Origin: Olivibacter oleidegradans
GTDB lineage: Bacteria; Bacteroidota; Bacteroidia; Sphingobacteriales; Sphingobacteriaceae
Length of the DNA stretch: 64,000 bases
Direction: 5' to 3'
Assembly (NCBI RefSeq): GCF_042432805.1
Contig: NZ_JBHLWO010000002.1
Location: 868,001 to 932,000 of the forward strand
This document shows positions 1 to 9,119 of this stretch, piece by piece. The position numbers were made by a program, and so were the translations under genes. Below the pieces are notes generated by a model. The model searched no databases, was not told where the DNA came from, and saw only the letters and a list, made by a program, of their open reading frames with translations. Each line of letters begins with the position of its first letter. Position 1 is the stretch's first letter.

Positions 1-356
1 TTTTTTAACACTTTATTGTCGGGTATGTCGATAATTACCAGTTCTTTTAAATCTGCCACATAAAGTTTGTCTTTAAATTCGCCTAATCCTTTAGGTGAAT
101 TGAGGCCGGTAATCCATTGCGCATTTATAATTTTTCCGTTACGATCTAATTTTGCGATGGACCCATTGCCGTCTGTTGCTGTGTGATTGCCGGGGCCTAT
201 TAAGCTTGCATACAGGGTGTTACTTTCTTCTGCAATCAAAACAGATTCAGGAACGTCCAGATGATCTGTTTGCCATAGTTTCTTTAAAGCAGGTTGAGCT
301 AGTAAGTAAGAACTGACTGAAAGAAAGTATACGAAGCTAAATAAGGTCTTTATCAT
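1..356 (-). CDS. Secreted SMP-30/NHL-like beta-propeller protein (partial, C-terminus off the window)
   Basis: The frame opens at the ATG at 356 and runs off the left edge, giving about 118 residues of the N-terminus. It begins with a signal peptide (MIKTLFSFVYFLSVSSYLLAQ), followed by phrases typical of calcium-dependent six-bladed propellers such as SMP-30/gluconolactonase and NHL proteins: DVPESVLIAEESNTLYAS, GSIAKLDRNGKI, GLNSPKGLGEFKDKLYVAD. The product is therefore probably exported to the periplasm. A good promoter lies just upstream (384-414), which supports this start. Substrate and reaction cannot be stated, because the propeller is cut after about two blades; a non-enzymatic scaffold role is equally possible. 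Confidence 0.75.
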   Translation of the reverse strand, partial: MIKTLFSFVYFLSVSSYLLAQPALKKLWQTDHLDVPESVLIAEESNTLYASLIGPGNHTATDGNGSIAKLDRNGKIINAQWITGLNSPKGLGEFKDKLYVADLKELVIIDIPDNKVLK

Positions 357-383
357 CACAATTTATTGTTGGTAATCGTTTAA

Positions 384-414
384 CAAACTTAGTAAAATTT
401 AAATCGGTGTGCAA
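384..414 (-). promoter_or_regulatory. Bacteroidota-type promoter for the propeller gene
   Basis: Read on the minus strand, TTG (412-414) is followed after 20 nt by TAAGTTTG (384-391). This matches the Bacteroidota consensus TTTG-N17-23-TAnnTTTG. The predicted start of transcription is about 20 nt upstream of the ATG at 356. Confidence 0.6.
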
Positions 415-420
415 TGGTCA

Positions 421-562
421 GTTTTCAGCAACCAGCTTTCGGTTTTATAGTAAGCCTTAAGCTATACGCGGTATGCTTTAAGCTCGCAGGGTCCACGCCA
501 TTGTCACATTGTCACATTGGCTAATCGGCTCATTGGCTAATCAACAATTTAACCACTCAACA
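421..562. repeat. Intergenic word-repeat block
   Basis: This gap contains degenerate copies of three word families seen across the window: TAAGC/CTTAAGC words (about 440-490), CATTGGCTAATC words in tandem (about 500-545), and the ACTCAAC-type word (about 548-568). The last word runs to the 3' end of the SelW-like gene. No coding potential was seen. Confidence 0.6.
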
Positions 563-565
563 TTC

Positions 566-841
566 TCAACGATCTGAATGCCCTAGATCTTTACCCGGAT
601 TAACATGATCCCGAATGACTTGTTTCAGCGATTTCACCTCAGGGAAACCACCTGCCCGCTTGCGGTCGAAAATTTCCTGATCGTCAATTCGTATTGTATA
701 GCGTCCACTGACATCACTCGGTTTTAGAAGTACACCCTCGAGGTCTTCGGTGAAGGTGGTAAGAATTTCCTGAGCCATATAAGCCGCACGCAAAAGCCAC
801 CCACATTTAGGGCAATATTCGATGATTATCCTAGGTTTCAT
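566..841 (-). CDS. SelT/SelW/SelH (Rdx) family thioredoxin-like protein
   Basis: This is a small protein of about 91 residues that begins MKPRIIIEYCPKCGW. The CPKC motif near the N-terminus is the CxxC (CxxU in selenoproteins) redox site of the Rdx family. The later phrases GRYTIRIDDQEIFDRKR and GFPEVKSLKQVIRD match the family's beta strand and C-terminal helix. Family members have a thioredoxin-like fold, but their substrate is generally unknown. An in-frame ATG lies 18 nt further upstream (859); I prefer 841 because homologues start next to the first strand. It stands alone between repeat-rich gaps. Confidence 0.85.
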   Translation of the reverse strand: MKPRIIIEYCPKCGWLLRAAYMAQEILTTFTEDLEGVLLKPSDVSGRYTIRIDDQEIFDRKRAGGFPEVKSLKQVIRDHVNPGKDLGHSDR

Positions 842-859
842 ATATTTTTTTATTTTCAA

Positions 860-1207
860 TTAATCTTCTATATGGGGTATCTATTAAACATAAGGATGAT
901 ACGACTGACCCCTAATCCACTCGTCTTGATGAGATTTTTTCGAACGAATATAATAAAATCAAAAAAATAGAGTTAATGATATGTTAGTGTTTAATAACTA
1001 CAACTGGTTTGTTTTTTTTTTATGTCTTATAATCAGTGAGTTAGTTGATTTGTGTTTCAAAAGAAAAATTAAACACTTATTTTCGCACAATCTCTGAGAA
1101 AGGTAGCTGAATTAGAGTGGAATGTTCTTACTAGCGGGGGAAAATGCTGAACTAACTTAGTCGCATTGTAAATGTAAAGAACGATTGTGTATTCTTAAAA
1201 TAGAAAT
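860..1207. other. AT-rich intergenic gap between divergent genes
   Basis: This gap of about 350 bp lies between the divergent SelW-like and glucosaminidase genes. It is AT-rich with several poly-T runs (for example 1009-1020) and must hold both promoters. No clear TAnnTTTG element with correct spacing, RNA gene or small reading frame was recognised. Confidence 0.4.
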
Positions 1208-1699
1208 ATGATAGGAAAAAACATTCGAACAATACGTTCAGTCGGATCTAAAGTTTTATTTCTGGCACTTTTGTACTTAGGTTGTGTAAATATAAGTTTT
1301 GCGCAAACAAAATATATAAACAATCATAAATCGATAGCAGATTCGCTTTCAAAAGCTTACGGGATACCTTCGTCGGTAATTTTAGGTATTGCTATCCTGG
1401 AGTCCGGAAACGGGCAAAGTAGGAATTCTAAATTATTGCATAATCATTTTGGTATCGTAGGCTCTAATAAACTAAAGCAAACGCACGGTATCAAAAGTCG
1501 ATACAGACAATATAGTTCGGCAATGGGGTCATTTATACATTTTTGTAAACTGATTTCCGGTAAGTATTTTTATTCCCGATTAAAAGGTACGGACGATGCC
1601 TCCAAGTGGGTCGATGCTATAAGTAAATCAGGATATTCCACCCATCCTCAAACATGGAAAACACGTATTCTAAAGACCATCTCAAGATATAACTTATGA
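1208..1699 (+). CDS. Secreted GH73-type glucosaminidase
   Basis: The 163-residue protein has a signal peptide ending at about FAQ (residue 33), so it acts in the periplasm or at the cell surface. The rest is a single glucosaminidase (FlgJ/GH73-like) domain. SIADSLSKAYGIPSSVILGIAILESGNG carries the expected catalytic Glu (E65), followed by NHFGIVG, RYRQYSSAMGSF and a YSTHPQTW-type motif. It probably cleaves beta-1,4 GlcNAc linkages in peptidoglycan. It is the minimal size for the family and has no LysM or SH3 binding domain. It lies 16 bp upstream of an SGNH hydrolase and MBOAT pair, which suggests the group acts together on envelope glycan. Confidence 0.85.
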   Translation: MIGKNIRTIRSVGSKVLFLALLYLGCVNISFAQTKYINNHKSIADSLSKAYGIPSSVILGIAILESGNGQSRNSKLLHNHFGIVGSNKLKQTHGIKSRYRQYSSAMGSFIHFCKLISGKYFYSRLKGTDDASKWVDAISKSGYSTHPQTWKTRILKTISRYNL

Positions 1700-1715
1700 T
1701 ATATTAGATGTCTTT

Positions 1716-3182
1716 ATGAATGCTAATAAACGTGTATTTCAGTTTATTTTCTTTAGCCTACTTCTTTATCTAGTATTTTCATATATCAATATTGCCTATC
1801 GTAAAAAGTGGGAACCCTTTGATCGTATTAATTTAATTTCCGATGTAATTGTAAAGCCACGAGAGAATGATGCGCTTCACCAAAATAGATACACGTCAGG
1901 AAGCAAGAAGGTGAAGCAAAACAACGACGAGAAAAAGAATGACTCCCTTACAATGCATTCAAATGCTTCAATAGATGAAGCATTTATGACCGCAAGTGAT
2001 AGCTCCAAGGAAAAGGTAATTGTGTCTGCCGAAGCACTTCCCCTAAACCTGAATCAATCTGACATTATTTCCTTTAACATAGACTCCGAAAGTGTTGCCT
2101 TATCACGATTTATAAAAAAACTCATTGCCTTGAAAAATGGCAAAAAGACGAAGGTGAGAATCGCTTATTTAGGTGACAGTATGATTGAAGGCGACTTGTT
2201 ATCCCAAACGTTGAGAAGTTTACTGCAACAGGCTTATGGGGGAAGTGGTGTCGGTTTTGTTCCTATAGCATCGCAGGTTGCCCAATTTAGACGCACGGCT
2301 ATCGCGTCGTCTTCCGCTAACTGGAGGGATTTCAACTTTAAAAATACTAAAAAGCAAGATTTATTTATTTCCGGCCATGTGTTTTTTTCATCTGGAAACG
2401 ATTGGGTTAAAATCAAAGATAATACCAGTAAAGATACCTCAATAGTGCTAGGTAAGTATCTGTTACACGGACCGGCAACAGACAGCGCATCGGTGGTTGT
2501 TAATAAAAAAACGATGATGCTGGAACGGACATCACTATTTAACCGTACACTCGTAGCCCATAATAAAGATAAATCCATTGTTGTTTCCTCTGCTGACCGG
2601 AAACTCCCACTATTTGGCTTGAGCTTCGAATCAGATCAAGGTGTTATCGTAGACAACTTTTCATTTAGAGGCATTTCAGGTTTGGAATTAGGGAAGATTA
2701 ATGCAGATTTGCTCAAGGAAATCAACGAGCAAAACCCTTATGATTTAATTATTTTTCAGTACGGTGTAAACGTCTTATATAAGCCGGATGACACCAATTT
2801 TACTTGGTACAAGCGAGCAGCGATTCCAGTTGTTAAAAAAATGAAGGCATGTTTTTCTAAGGCCGATGTGCTTATCGTAGGAACTGGCGACCGTGCTTTT
2901 AGGTATCCCGAGGGCTATCAGTCAGCGGTAGGTATTGAAGCACTTATCAAGGAACAGGCCGCACTGGCGAAACAAACGGATTGTGCTTTCTTTAGTCTAT
3001 ATGCAGCAATGGGAGGCAAAAATTCGATGGTAAATTGGGCTACGCAAAATCCCAGTTTAGCGAATAAAGATTACGTGCATCCCAATGCGTTGGGCGCTAA
3101 ATTGTTGGCGAAGCATCTATTTGAGGCAATTAATAAGCAAGTGAAGAAATCTGAAAACACAAATTTAAATGGAACTGATTAA
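1716..3182 (+). CDS. Membrane-anchored SGNH/GDSL hydrolase (putative O-acyl transferase/esterase partner of MBOAT)
   Basis: The 488-residue protein has an N-terminal membrane anchor (about residues 7-24), a low-complexity linker to about residue 110, and a C-terminal SGNH hydrolase domain. The blocks visible are YLGDSMIEGD (nucleophile S155), FQYGVN (oxyanion Asn) and DYVHP (D452/H455). In AlgI/AlgJ/AlgX, PatA/PatB and similar systems, an SGNH protein outside the membrane transfers the acyl group exported by an MBOAT protein. The next gene is an MBOAT whose start overlaps this gene's stop by 14 bp, so the two are almost certainly translated together. The acceptor glycan is not known. A plain esterase activity is an alternative. 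Confidence 0.82.
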   Translation: MNANKRVFQFIFFSLLLYLVFSYINIAYRKKWEPFDRINLISDVIVKPRENDALHQNRYTSGSKKVKQNNDEKKNDSLTMHSNASIDEAFMTASDSSKEKVIVSAEALPLNLNQSDIISFNIDSESVALSRFIKKLIALKNGKKTKVRIAYLGDSMIEGDLLSQTLRSLLQQAYGGSGVGFVPIASQVAQFRRTAIASSSANWRDFNFKNTKKQDLFISGHVFFSSGNDWVKIKDNTSKDTSIVLGKYLLHGPATDSASVVVNKKTMMLERTSLFNRTLVAHNKDKSIVVSSADRKLPLFGLSFESDQGVIVDNFSFRGISGLELGKINADLLKEINEQNPYDLIIFQYGVNVLYKPDDTNFTWYKRAAIPVVKKMKACFSKADVLIVGTGDRAFRYPEGYQSAVGIEALIKEQAALAKQTDCAFFSLYAAMGGKNSMVNWATQNPSLANKDYVHPNALGAKLLAKHLFEAINKQVKKSENTNLNGTD

Positions 3183-4842
3183 TATGGATTGGAAATTAGC
3201 GCCCATTGAAATTGATTTTTCTGCGCTTGCAAAATCGTTTCTGTATGATCCGAAAAATCCCTTGCTCTTTAACAATGGTTTCTTTGTTTTTTTCTTTGCG
3301 CTATTTATTATACTATATTACATTTTTAGAAATCGTTATGCCATTCGCCGTTATATTTTTTGTGGCTTCTCGCTTTACTTCTTTTATAAAGCAAGTGGCT
3401 ATTTCGTTAGCTTAGTTGTCATTTCTGCAATTGTCAATTATTGGCTTTCACATGCGATTTATAAACGCCGAAGTCGCCGGTATCGGCTTTCCTTGCTTGT
3501 CTGCTGCATTTTTTTCAATTTAGGATTGTTGTTTTACTTTAAGTATACGAATTTTTTCTTATCCATTAGCAACCAATTCTTTCATACTGACTTTAGTGCA
3601 TTGAATATTTTATTGCCTATTGGAATCTCTTTCTATACTTTTGAGAACCTCAGTTATAACATCGATGTATATCGAAGGGATTTTAAGCCTGCAAAGAAAT
3701 TCAGTGAATATCTGTTGTTTTTGTCTTTTTTTCCAAAGTTAATGATGGGCCCGATCGTAAGGGCGCACGATTTTGTGCCACAAATAAATAAGCCTTATTT
3801 TTTACGGGATGAAGATTTTGCTAAAGGTTTTTATTTGATCATTTCGGGCTTAATAAAAAAGTTAATCATTTCGGATTATATTACCCTGAATTTTGTCGAC
3901 TATGTCTTTGATGACCCGTCCCGTTATACCGGACTGGAGAATCTCTTTGCCGTTTATGGATATGCTATCGTTATTTATTGTGATTTCAGCGGCTATAGCG
4001 ATATTGCAATTGGAATTGCTAAGTGGCTTGGCTTCAGTATTCCACCTAATTTTCTGTCTCCTTACCAAAGTAGCGATATAACAGAGTTCTGGAGACGATG
4101 GCATATTTCACTCTCGTCCTGGTTACGCGATTATTTGTATATTCCTTTGGGTGGCAACAGGAAAAGCACTTTTAGCACCTATTTATTCTGTCTGTTGTTT
4201 TTCGTTGCTGTATTTTTTGGTAGCAAACATCTATTAGGCCTAAACAATCAGTACGCCGGCATTTTATGTGCAGGTATTTCAATCGTATTACTGATTCCTG
4301 GCTTAATAAAATGGAAAATGTCTGGTGTAGCAGCCAATATGAACTTATTAACCACGATGTTGTTGGGCGGATTCTGGCATGGAGCAAGCTTTAACTTCTT
4401 AATTTGGGGAGCCTTACATGGCTTAGCTTTGGCTTTACATAAGATTTGGATGCTGATAACGGGAAAATGGATGGACGGGCTAAAGAATACTTGGCTCTAT
4501 CAAACGCTGGCAGTACTTGTTACCTTTCATTTGGTATGCTTTTGCTGGATATTCTTTAAGGCTCCTGATTATGACACATCAGTAGTTATGATTTCAAAAA
4601 TCGCTAATGAAGTTAGTTTCGACGTCTGGCAAGGCTTTTACGCTAACTATAAAACCGTTTTGGCGATGATGTTGCTGGCCTTAAGTATTCACTTTATCCC
4701 TGATAATTTTGCAGATGAGGTTGTGGAGGGATTCGGCCCTATCTCATTGGTAACCTACCTGATCGTTTTCTTTTGCTTTTTAATATTGTATGGCCTCTTC
4801 AAATCCGCAGAACCGGTTATGCCTATCTATCTGCAGTTTTAG
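3169..4842 (+). CDS. MBOAT family O-acyltransferase (AlgI/DltB-like)
   Basis: This 557-residue polytopic membrane protein carries the MBOAT signature: WRRWHISLSSWLRDYLYIP (about 308-326) and GGFWHGASFNFLIWGALHG (about 400-418) with the conserved His (H404). It probably moves acyl groups across the inner membrane for attachment to an extracytoplasmic polymer. It starts inside the preceding SGNH gene; a second ATG at 3184 is also possible and would avoid the overlap. Its last 20 bp overlap the last 20 bp of the convergent SGNH gene. This family acts on alginate, peptidoglycan or teichoic acids elsewhere; no substrate can be chosen here. Confidence 0.9.
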   Translation: MELINMDWKLAPIEIDFSALAKSFLYDPKNPLLFNNGFFVFFFALFIILYYIFRNRYAIRRYIFCGFSLYFFYKASGYFVSLVVISAIVNYWLSHAIYKRRSRRYRLSLLVCCIFFNLGLLFYFKYTNFFLSISNQFFHTDFSALNILLPIGISFYTFENLSYNIDVYRRDFKPAKKFSEYLLFLSFFPKLMMGPIVRAHDFVPQINKPYFLRDEDFAKGFYLIISGLIKKLIISDYITLNFVDYVFDDPSRYTGLENLFAVYGYAIVIYCDFSGYSDIAIGIAKWLGFSIPPNFLSPYQSSDITEFWRRWHISLSSWLRDYLYIPLGGNRKSTFSTYLFCLLFFVAVFFGSKHLLGLNNQYAGILCAGISIVLLIPGLIKWKMSGVAANMNLLTTMLLGGFWHGASFNFLIWGALHGLALALHKIWMLITGKWMDGLKNTWLYQTLAVLVTFHLVCFCWIFFKAPDYDTSVVMISKIANEVSFDVWQGFYANYKTVLAMMLLALSIHFIPDNFADEVVEGFGPISLVTYLIVFFCFLILYGLFKSAEPVMPIYLQF

Positions 4843-6136
4843 TCGCTAATTTAGACAGAGAAGGTTCCGATGCGGTCGAAAGGTACTCATTATAACCTTT
4901 GGCCATTGCATCGAACAGAAGAGCTCCTTGCATGCTATATGCTTTTTGCTGATAATGAATTTTATCAGCTTGCAATAAATTATTTTTCAACCAAGCAAGG
5001 GAAGAACCTGCCCCCCCGGTAATGTCAAACAAATCCCAAAGGGGAATGCCCATTTTGTTACAATAAAATTTTAAGGCCAAATTGAGTCGTTCAATCATGG
5101 GATTACTACGGCCATTCTTGAATGATTCAGCCGTTGTTGTAATAAGTATGGACGCGCGTGGGTCGATCGTTTGTATTTTGGCTACGGTTTCAGCAACTTG
5201 ATTAATGTAAATTTCTTCCGTCATTCCATTGTAAAAAGCCTCATTCGTTCCCATGGATAAGATATATAGATCGGCATTTAGCGCAGGAAGCTGCTTCCAA
5301 AATAAAGGTTCCTTATTGTATTGCTCGTAGCGTGCGCCATTTACACCGATGGTATGAAATAGCACACCCGGATTATTTCGCTTCTCCAGTGAAGCACCGA
5401 AGAAGCTGGGAGTCGATGCTAAGGGGCTTATATTAAAGCCCGTAGCAAAGTCCTTCAGTAAGATTTCCTTGGTTTCTAAGCCGTCTGGCGTCGATTGATC
5501 AATGGTGTAGGTATTCGCATCGTTACCTATGGCACGAATATTCCATGATCCTTGACTCACGAAGAGTTTAATATAGTCAAAAGATTGTTGTTTTGCCTGT
5601 AAGTCAGGTTTTAGTGACAACCTAATCAAGCCCTGACTATGGATTTTTCTTAAGCCAAATCCGGAGATGCCACTAGCCGCCGGTGTACGTTGATGACTTA
5701 TTTTACTTGGTAACCACCGGGTAGAAGTTGAACTGGTAATATCCAGTGGACCGTTGGTCCGAGCGACTTGATAAGGAAAAACCAAACCTCGTCCGGCATC
5801 ACCAAAAAAATCCTGTAGCCCCGCCCGTACTTCTCGAGAAATAATATCCGGCTGTATATGGGAATCGCCGATTTGTACAATATTGACACGATGTCTTTGG
5901 CCAGCCCTCAAGGCTAGGAGTTTCTGATAAAACGAAGATAAACCTTCGACATTTGTAATGGTATCCTTTGCAGGGTTGATGAAATTAAAGGATTCATTAT
6001 ATCGTTGGGTTGGTAACCTTTTTAAAACTAAATTATGAATGGTGGTGGTTGATATCTTGTTCGCTCTTGGCTGATTTGCAGTCTCAATTGCTCCTGCCGA
6101 AATCGATAGAAGATATAAAAATAATATATAGTTCAT
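4823..6136 (-). CDS. Secreted SGNH/GDSL hydrolase
   Basis: The 437-residue protein has a signal peptide (MNYILFLYLLSISAGA) and an SGNH hydrolase domain with IGDSHIQPD (S92), SMGTNEAFY (Asn of block III) and DKIHY (D391/H394). It has the same architecture as the SGNH protein encoded at 1716-3182 but lacks the membrane anchor. It is convergent with the MBOAT gene, and the 3' ends overlap by 20 bp. It could be a second acyltransferase or the esterase that removes acyl groups added by the MBOAT/SGNH pair. Confidence 0.8.
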   Translation of the reverse strand: MNYILFLYLLSISAGAIETANQPRANKISTTTIHNLVLKRLPTQRYNESFNFINPAKDTITNVEGLSSFYQKLLALRAGQRHRVNIVQIGDSHIQPDIISREVRAGLQDFFGDAGRGLVFPYQVARTNGPLDITSSTSTRWLPSKISHQRTPAASGISGFGLRKIHSQGLIRLSLKPDLQAKQQSFDYIKLFVSQGSWNIRAIGNDANTYTIDQSTPDGLETKEILLKDFATGFNISPLASTPSFFGASLEKRNNPGVLFHTIGVNGARYEQYNKEPLFWKQLPALNADLYILSMGTNEAFYNGMTEEIYINQVAETVAKIQTIDPRASILITTTAESFKNGRSNPMIERLNLALKFYCNKMGIPLWDLFDITGGAGSSLAWLKNNLLQADKIHYQQKAYSMQGALLFDAMAKGYNEYLSTASEPSLSKLATKTADR

Positions 6137-6382
6137 TTATGCTACTTCTTGTCTTGTCTTTTCACTATACCTTAAACGTTATCTTTCGTTCTTTTGGTAT
6201 GCGCCTTAAGCAAATGCAAAAAGAGTTTTATTAAAAATTTTGACAAAGGTATAAAAAAATAGTAAATATAATCTATTGATTTTCAGGTATAAGTGTTTGT
6301 CTGCTTAAAACTACTTATGGAAAACTGTCATTACAGTGATCTTATAGATAAATGTAAATTGTCGAATTTAATCGCTCAAGCT

Positions 6383-7210
6383 ATGTTAAACCCTAAATTA
6401 AGTATCCTGACAGGTTCTTGGTTAGATCTTGTTTTTGAAGGCAGAAATAAGTTATATGGTGCTTACGTAATTCGTAAGAAGGCACATCACGATCTGTCGA
6501 AAGCGCTGCTATTTGGCATCTTATCTTTCTTAATAACAGTAGGCGTTGTTGTCGGAATTGCTCATTTTAAAAAGGACGCCACCTTTCAATTGATTTCAGA
6601 TAATGACGAATTGGTTTTACAGGAGGTACCGCTCGAAAAAAAGGTGGAAGTTGTACCTCTGTTGCCGAGAGAATCCCAACGGCGTTCGCGGACAGACCAG
6701 GTAAAAATGACGGCACCTAAAGTGGTACCACATACGCAAGCGGCGGAAGAACCTCCCACTATGGAAATGTTAAAAAGCGCCAATCCCGGACCGACAACGA
6801 TTACTGGCGATCCAACTGCAGCAATAACTATCGATACAAAAGTAGGAGCTATAGATGAAATGACCGCCATCACAGAAGGAGGGGAGACGCAAGCAGTTTT
6901 TGTAAATGTAGAAGTAAGCCCTACATTTCCGGGTGGGATAAAAGCATTTATGGAATACGTGGCTAGAAATTACAAATTTCCTGAAGAGGCTAAATCTCAC
7001 GGTATTAATGGAAAATTATTTTTAAGTTTTATTGTAGAGAAGGATGGTTCCCTTACTGATATACAGGTATTGAAGGACTTAGGATTTGGCACTGGACCGG
7101 AAGCGGTTAGACTATTGGAACAAGCACCTAAATGGAAACCTGGGATTCAAAATGGACGACCTGTGCGTGTTCGATATCAATTACCTATCGCTTTGCAGAT
7201 ACGGGAGTAG
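6383..7210 (+). CDS. TonB energy transducer
   Basis: From the ATG at 6383 the protein has 275 residues. WLDLVFEGRNKLYGAYVIRK is the N-terminal cytoplasmic motif usual in Bacteroidota TonB proteins. It is followed by one membrane segment (LLFGILSFLITVGVVVGIAHF), a periplasmic linker, and a C-terminal TonB domain (FPGGIKAFMEYVARNYKFP, GKLFLSFIVEKDGSL, WKPGIQNGRPVRVRYQLPI). It transmits proton-motive force from ExbB/ExbD to outer-membrane receptors; neither partner is encoded nearby. The frame stays open upstream to a GTG at 6293, but that extension is not family-like, so 6383 was chosen. Confidence 0.88.
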   Translation: MLNPKLSILTGSWLDLVFEGRNKLYGAYVIRKKAHHDLSKALLFGILSFLITVGVVVGIAHFKKDATFQLISDNDELVLQEVPLEKKVEVVPLLPRESQRRSRTDQVKMTAPKVVPHTQAAEEPPTMEMLKSANPGPTTITGDPTAAITIDTKVGAIDEMTAITEGGETQAVFVNVEVSPTFPGGIKAFMEYVARNYKFPEEAKSHGINGKLFLSFIVEKDGSLTDIQVLKDLGFGTGPEAVRLLEQAPKWKPGIQNGRPVRVRYQLPIALQIRE

Positions 7211-7420
7211 TAGAGTAGTTGGGTAGGGAATATTTTAAATTAGCCGATGAGCTAATTTGCCGATGTAATAACCGGCAAAGTGAGCTAGTTGCATTAGCAG
7301 TCGCAGTAGCACAAGCTTAAAGCTTACTGCTTATAGCCTAAAGCTTACGGCTTACCGCTTATAGCCTAAAGCCCTATGGCTAATGCCAACATAATCGCTG
7401 GTTAATAAAAAGATTTTGAC
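7211..7420. repeat. Intergenic word-repeat block
   Basis: Directly after the tonB stop come a GAGTAGTTGGGTAG-type word (7211-7230), an ATTAGCCGATGAGC-type word (7240-7275), and at least four degenerate copies of the AAGCTTA/GCTTATAGCC word (7310-7375). A TAGGTTTG (-7-like) element at 7421-7428 may serve the next gene, but no -33 element was found at normal spacing. Confidence 0.6.
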
Positions 7421-7446
7421 TAGGTTTGTGATACATAAATTGAAAA

Positions 7447-8082
7447 ATGAATAAAGGCTTTGCTACCTATTTTTTTGCAGTGGTTTTATCTTTCTTTGTA
7501 ACGAATGCTTTAGCGCAGAACTACACTGAACAGACCTTGGCGCAAAGAGAAGTTTATAAACAAGCTTTTCTGACAGATGAACATGCCCCTTTGAAGGAGA
7601 AGGATTTGAAGGATCTCCGTTTTTTTGGACCGGACAGTTTATACAAAGTGACTGCGGTGCTTACTTTTATCTATGATGACCAACCGTTTATTATACCCAC
7701 CTATAGCGGTAAGGAGAAAAAGTATTTACGTTTTGCTGAAGCTCATTTTAAAATCAATGGTACGCCAGTAAAACTCACGTTGTTTAAAAGTGTGGCTTTA
7801 ATGGATAATCCGAAGTATGCCGATTACCTTTTTCTCCCATTTACCGATCCTACAAATGATGAGGAGACATACGGAGGCGGAAGGTATCTGGATTTAAAGC
7901 GAAGTGACATTAAGGGCAATCAGCTAACGATCGATTTTAATTTAGCTTATAACCCTTATTGTGCTTATAGTGAAGGGTATAATTGTCCGATTCCACCGTC
8001 AGAAAATGCGCTTTTAATTCCGATAAAAGCCGGTGAAAAAAGGTTTGTGGGAACGCATAAGAAAAAAGAAACTCTAAAATGA
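7447..8082 (+). CDS. DUF1684 family secreted protein
   Basis: The 211-residue protein has a signal peptide (cleavage near ALAQ, residue 24). The rest matches DUF1684: FFGPDSLYKVTAVLTF, QPFIIPTYSGKEKKYLRF, YLFLPFTDPTNDEETYGGGRYLDL, FNLAYNPYCAYSEGYNCPIPP and a C-terminal AGEK motif. The conserved Asn-Pro-Tyr-Cys stretch and paired Cys are typical. The function of the family is not established. Its stop overlaps the start of the next gene by 4 bp (ATGA), so it is translationally coupled to an alpha/beta hydrolase. Confidence 0.88.
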   Translation: MNKGFATYFFAVVLSFFVTNALAQNYTEQTLAQREVYKQAFLTDEHAPLKEKDLKDLRFFGPDSLYKVTAVLTFIYDDQPFIIPTYSGKEKKYLRFAEAHFKINGTPVKLTLFKSVALMDNPKYADYLFLPFTDPTNDEETYGGGRYLDLKRSDIKGNQLTIDFNLAYNPYCAYSEGYNCPIPPSENALLIPIKAGEKRFVGTHKKKETLK

Positions 8083-9086
8083 CTGTAAATAATTTCTATC
8101 GTATTACCCTTCTTTTTTTATTGATAGGCACTAGCTCTGTCCATGCCCAGCATAGACAAGTGGACGTAGGGCTAAATTTAGAAGGGATTACTTACCCCTT
8201 TGCTGAGCACTACATTTCGCTTGTTAATCAGGGGGAGCAACTGCGTATGGAGTATATGGATGTAAAACCTGCACAGGCTAATGGCAAAGTTGTAGTACTG
8301 CTACACGGAAAGAACTTTAACGGTGCGTATTGGGAACAAACAGCAAAGACGTTGGCCGATAATGGATATCGTGTAGTGATTCCGGATCAAACAGGCTTTG
8401 GAAAGTCATCCAAGCCTCAACGGATACAATACAGTTTCCAACTACTTGCAAAAAACACCAAGGCTCTTTTAGATAGTCTTGGCATCTCTAAAATCTTTTT
8501 ATTGGGTCATTCCATGGGAGGAATGTTGGCTACTAGGTTTACACTTATGTATCCCGATTTGGTTGACAAGCTGATATTGGAGAATCCAATTGGTTTAGAA
8601 GACTGGAAAACGGTTGTTCCATATATAAGTATAGAAGAATGGTACCACGACGAATTAAAGCAAAATTATGAGCGCATAAAAGCTTATCAATTACAATTTT
8701 ATTATGATAACAAATGGAAGAAGGAATACGACCCTTGGGTTGACATGCTTGCAGGCGTTACAAACAACATCGATTATCCACGTTTAGCTTGGAATTCTGC
8801 CTTACTGTACGATATGATTTTTACCCAACCGGTATGTTATGAATTTGCAAATATAAAAGCATCTACTCTTCTGATTATCGGACAAAGAGATCGCACAGCT
8901 CTTGGAAAAGCAAAAGCACCGAAGGAGGCCCAACAAAATCTCGGCAACTATCCCGAACTTGGCAAAAAAACCTCAAAAGTTATTAAAAACGCAACTTTAG
9001 TTGAACTAGAGGGGATAGGACATTTACCGCATATAGAAGCTTACGATCGGTTTATTGATCCTTTAATAGAATTTCTTGCAAAGTAA
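8079..9086 (+). CDS. Secreted alpha/beta hydrolase
   Basis: The 335-residue protein has a signal peptide (cleavage near VHAQ) and a complete alpha/beta hydrolase fold: oxyanion region VVLLHGKNFNG, nucleophile elbow GHSMGG, the acid in the GQRDRTA region, and the catalytic His in GIGHLPHIE. Sequences of this type are often annotated as proline iminopeptidase-like or haloalkane dehalogenase-like, but the substrate cannot be told. The 4-bp overlap with the DUF1684 gene implies a two-gene operon of exported proteins. Confidence 0.88.
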   Translation: MTVNNFYRITLLFLLIGTSSVHAQHRQVDVGLNLEGITYPFAEHYISLVNQGEQLRMEYMDVKPAQANGKVVVLLHGKNFNGAYWEQTAKTLADNGYRVVIPDQTGFGKSSKPQRIQYSFQLLAKNTKALLDSLGISKIFLLGHSMGGMLATRFTLMYPDLVDKLILENPIGLEDWKTVVPYISIEEWYHDELKQNYERIKAYQLQFYYDNKWKKEYDPWVDMLAGVTNNIDYPRLAWNSALLYDMIFTQPVCYEFANIKASTLLIIGQRDRTALGKAKAPKEAQQNLGNYPELGKKTSKVIKNATLVELEGIGHLPHIEAYDRFIDPLIEFLAK

Positions 9087-9119
9087 TAGTAAAGCGGAAG
9101 AAGAAAGCAGGTACTTATA

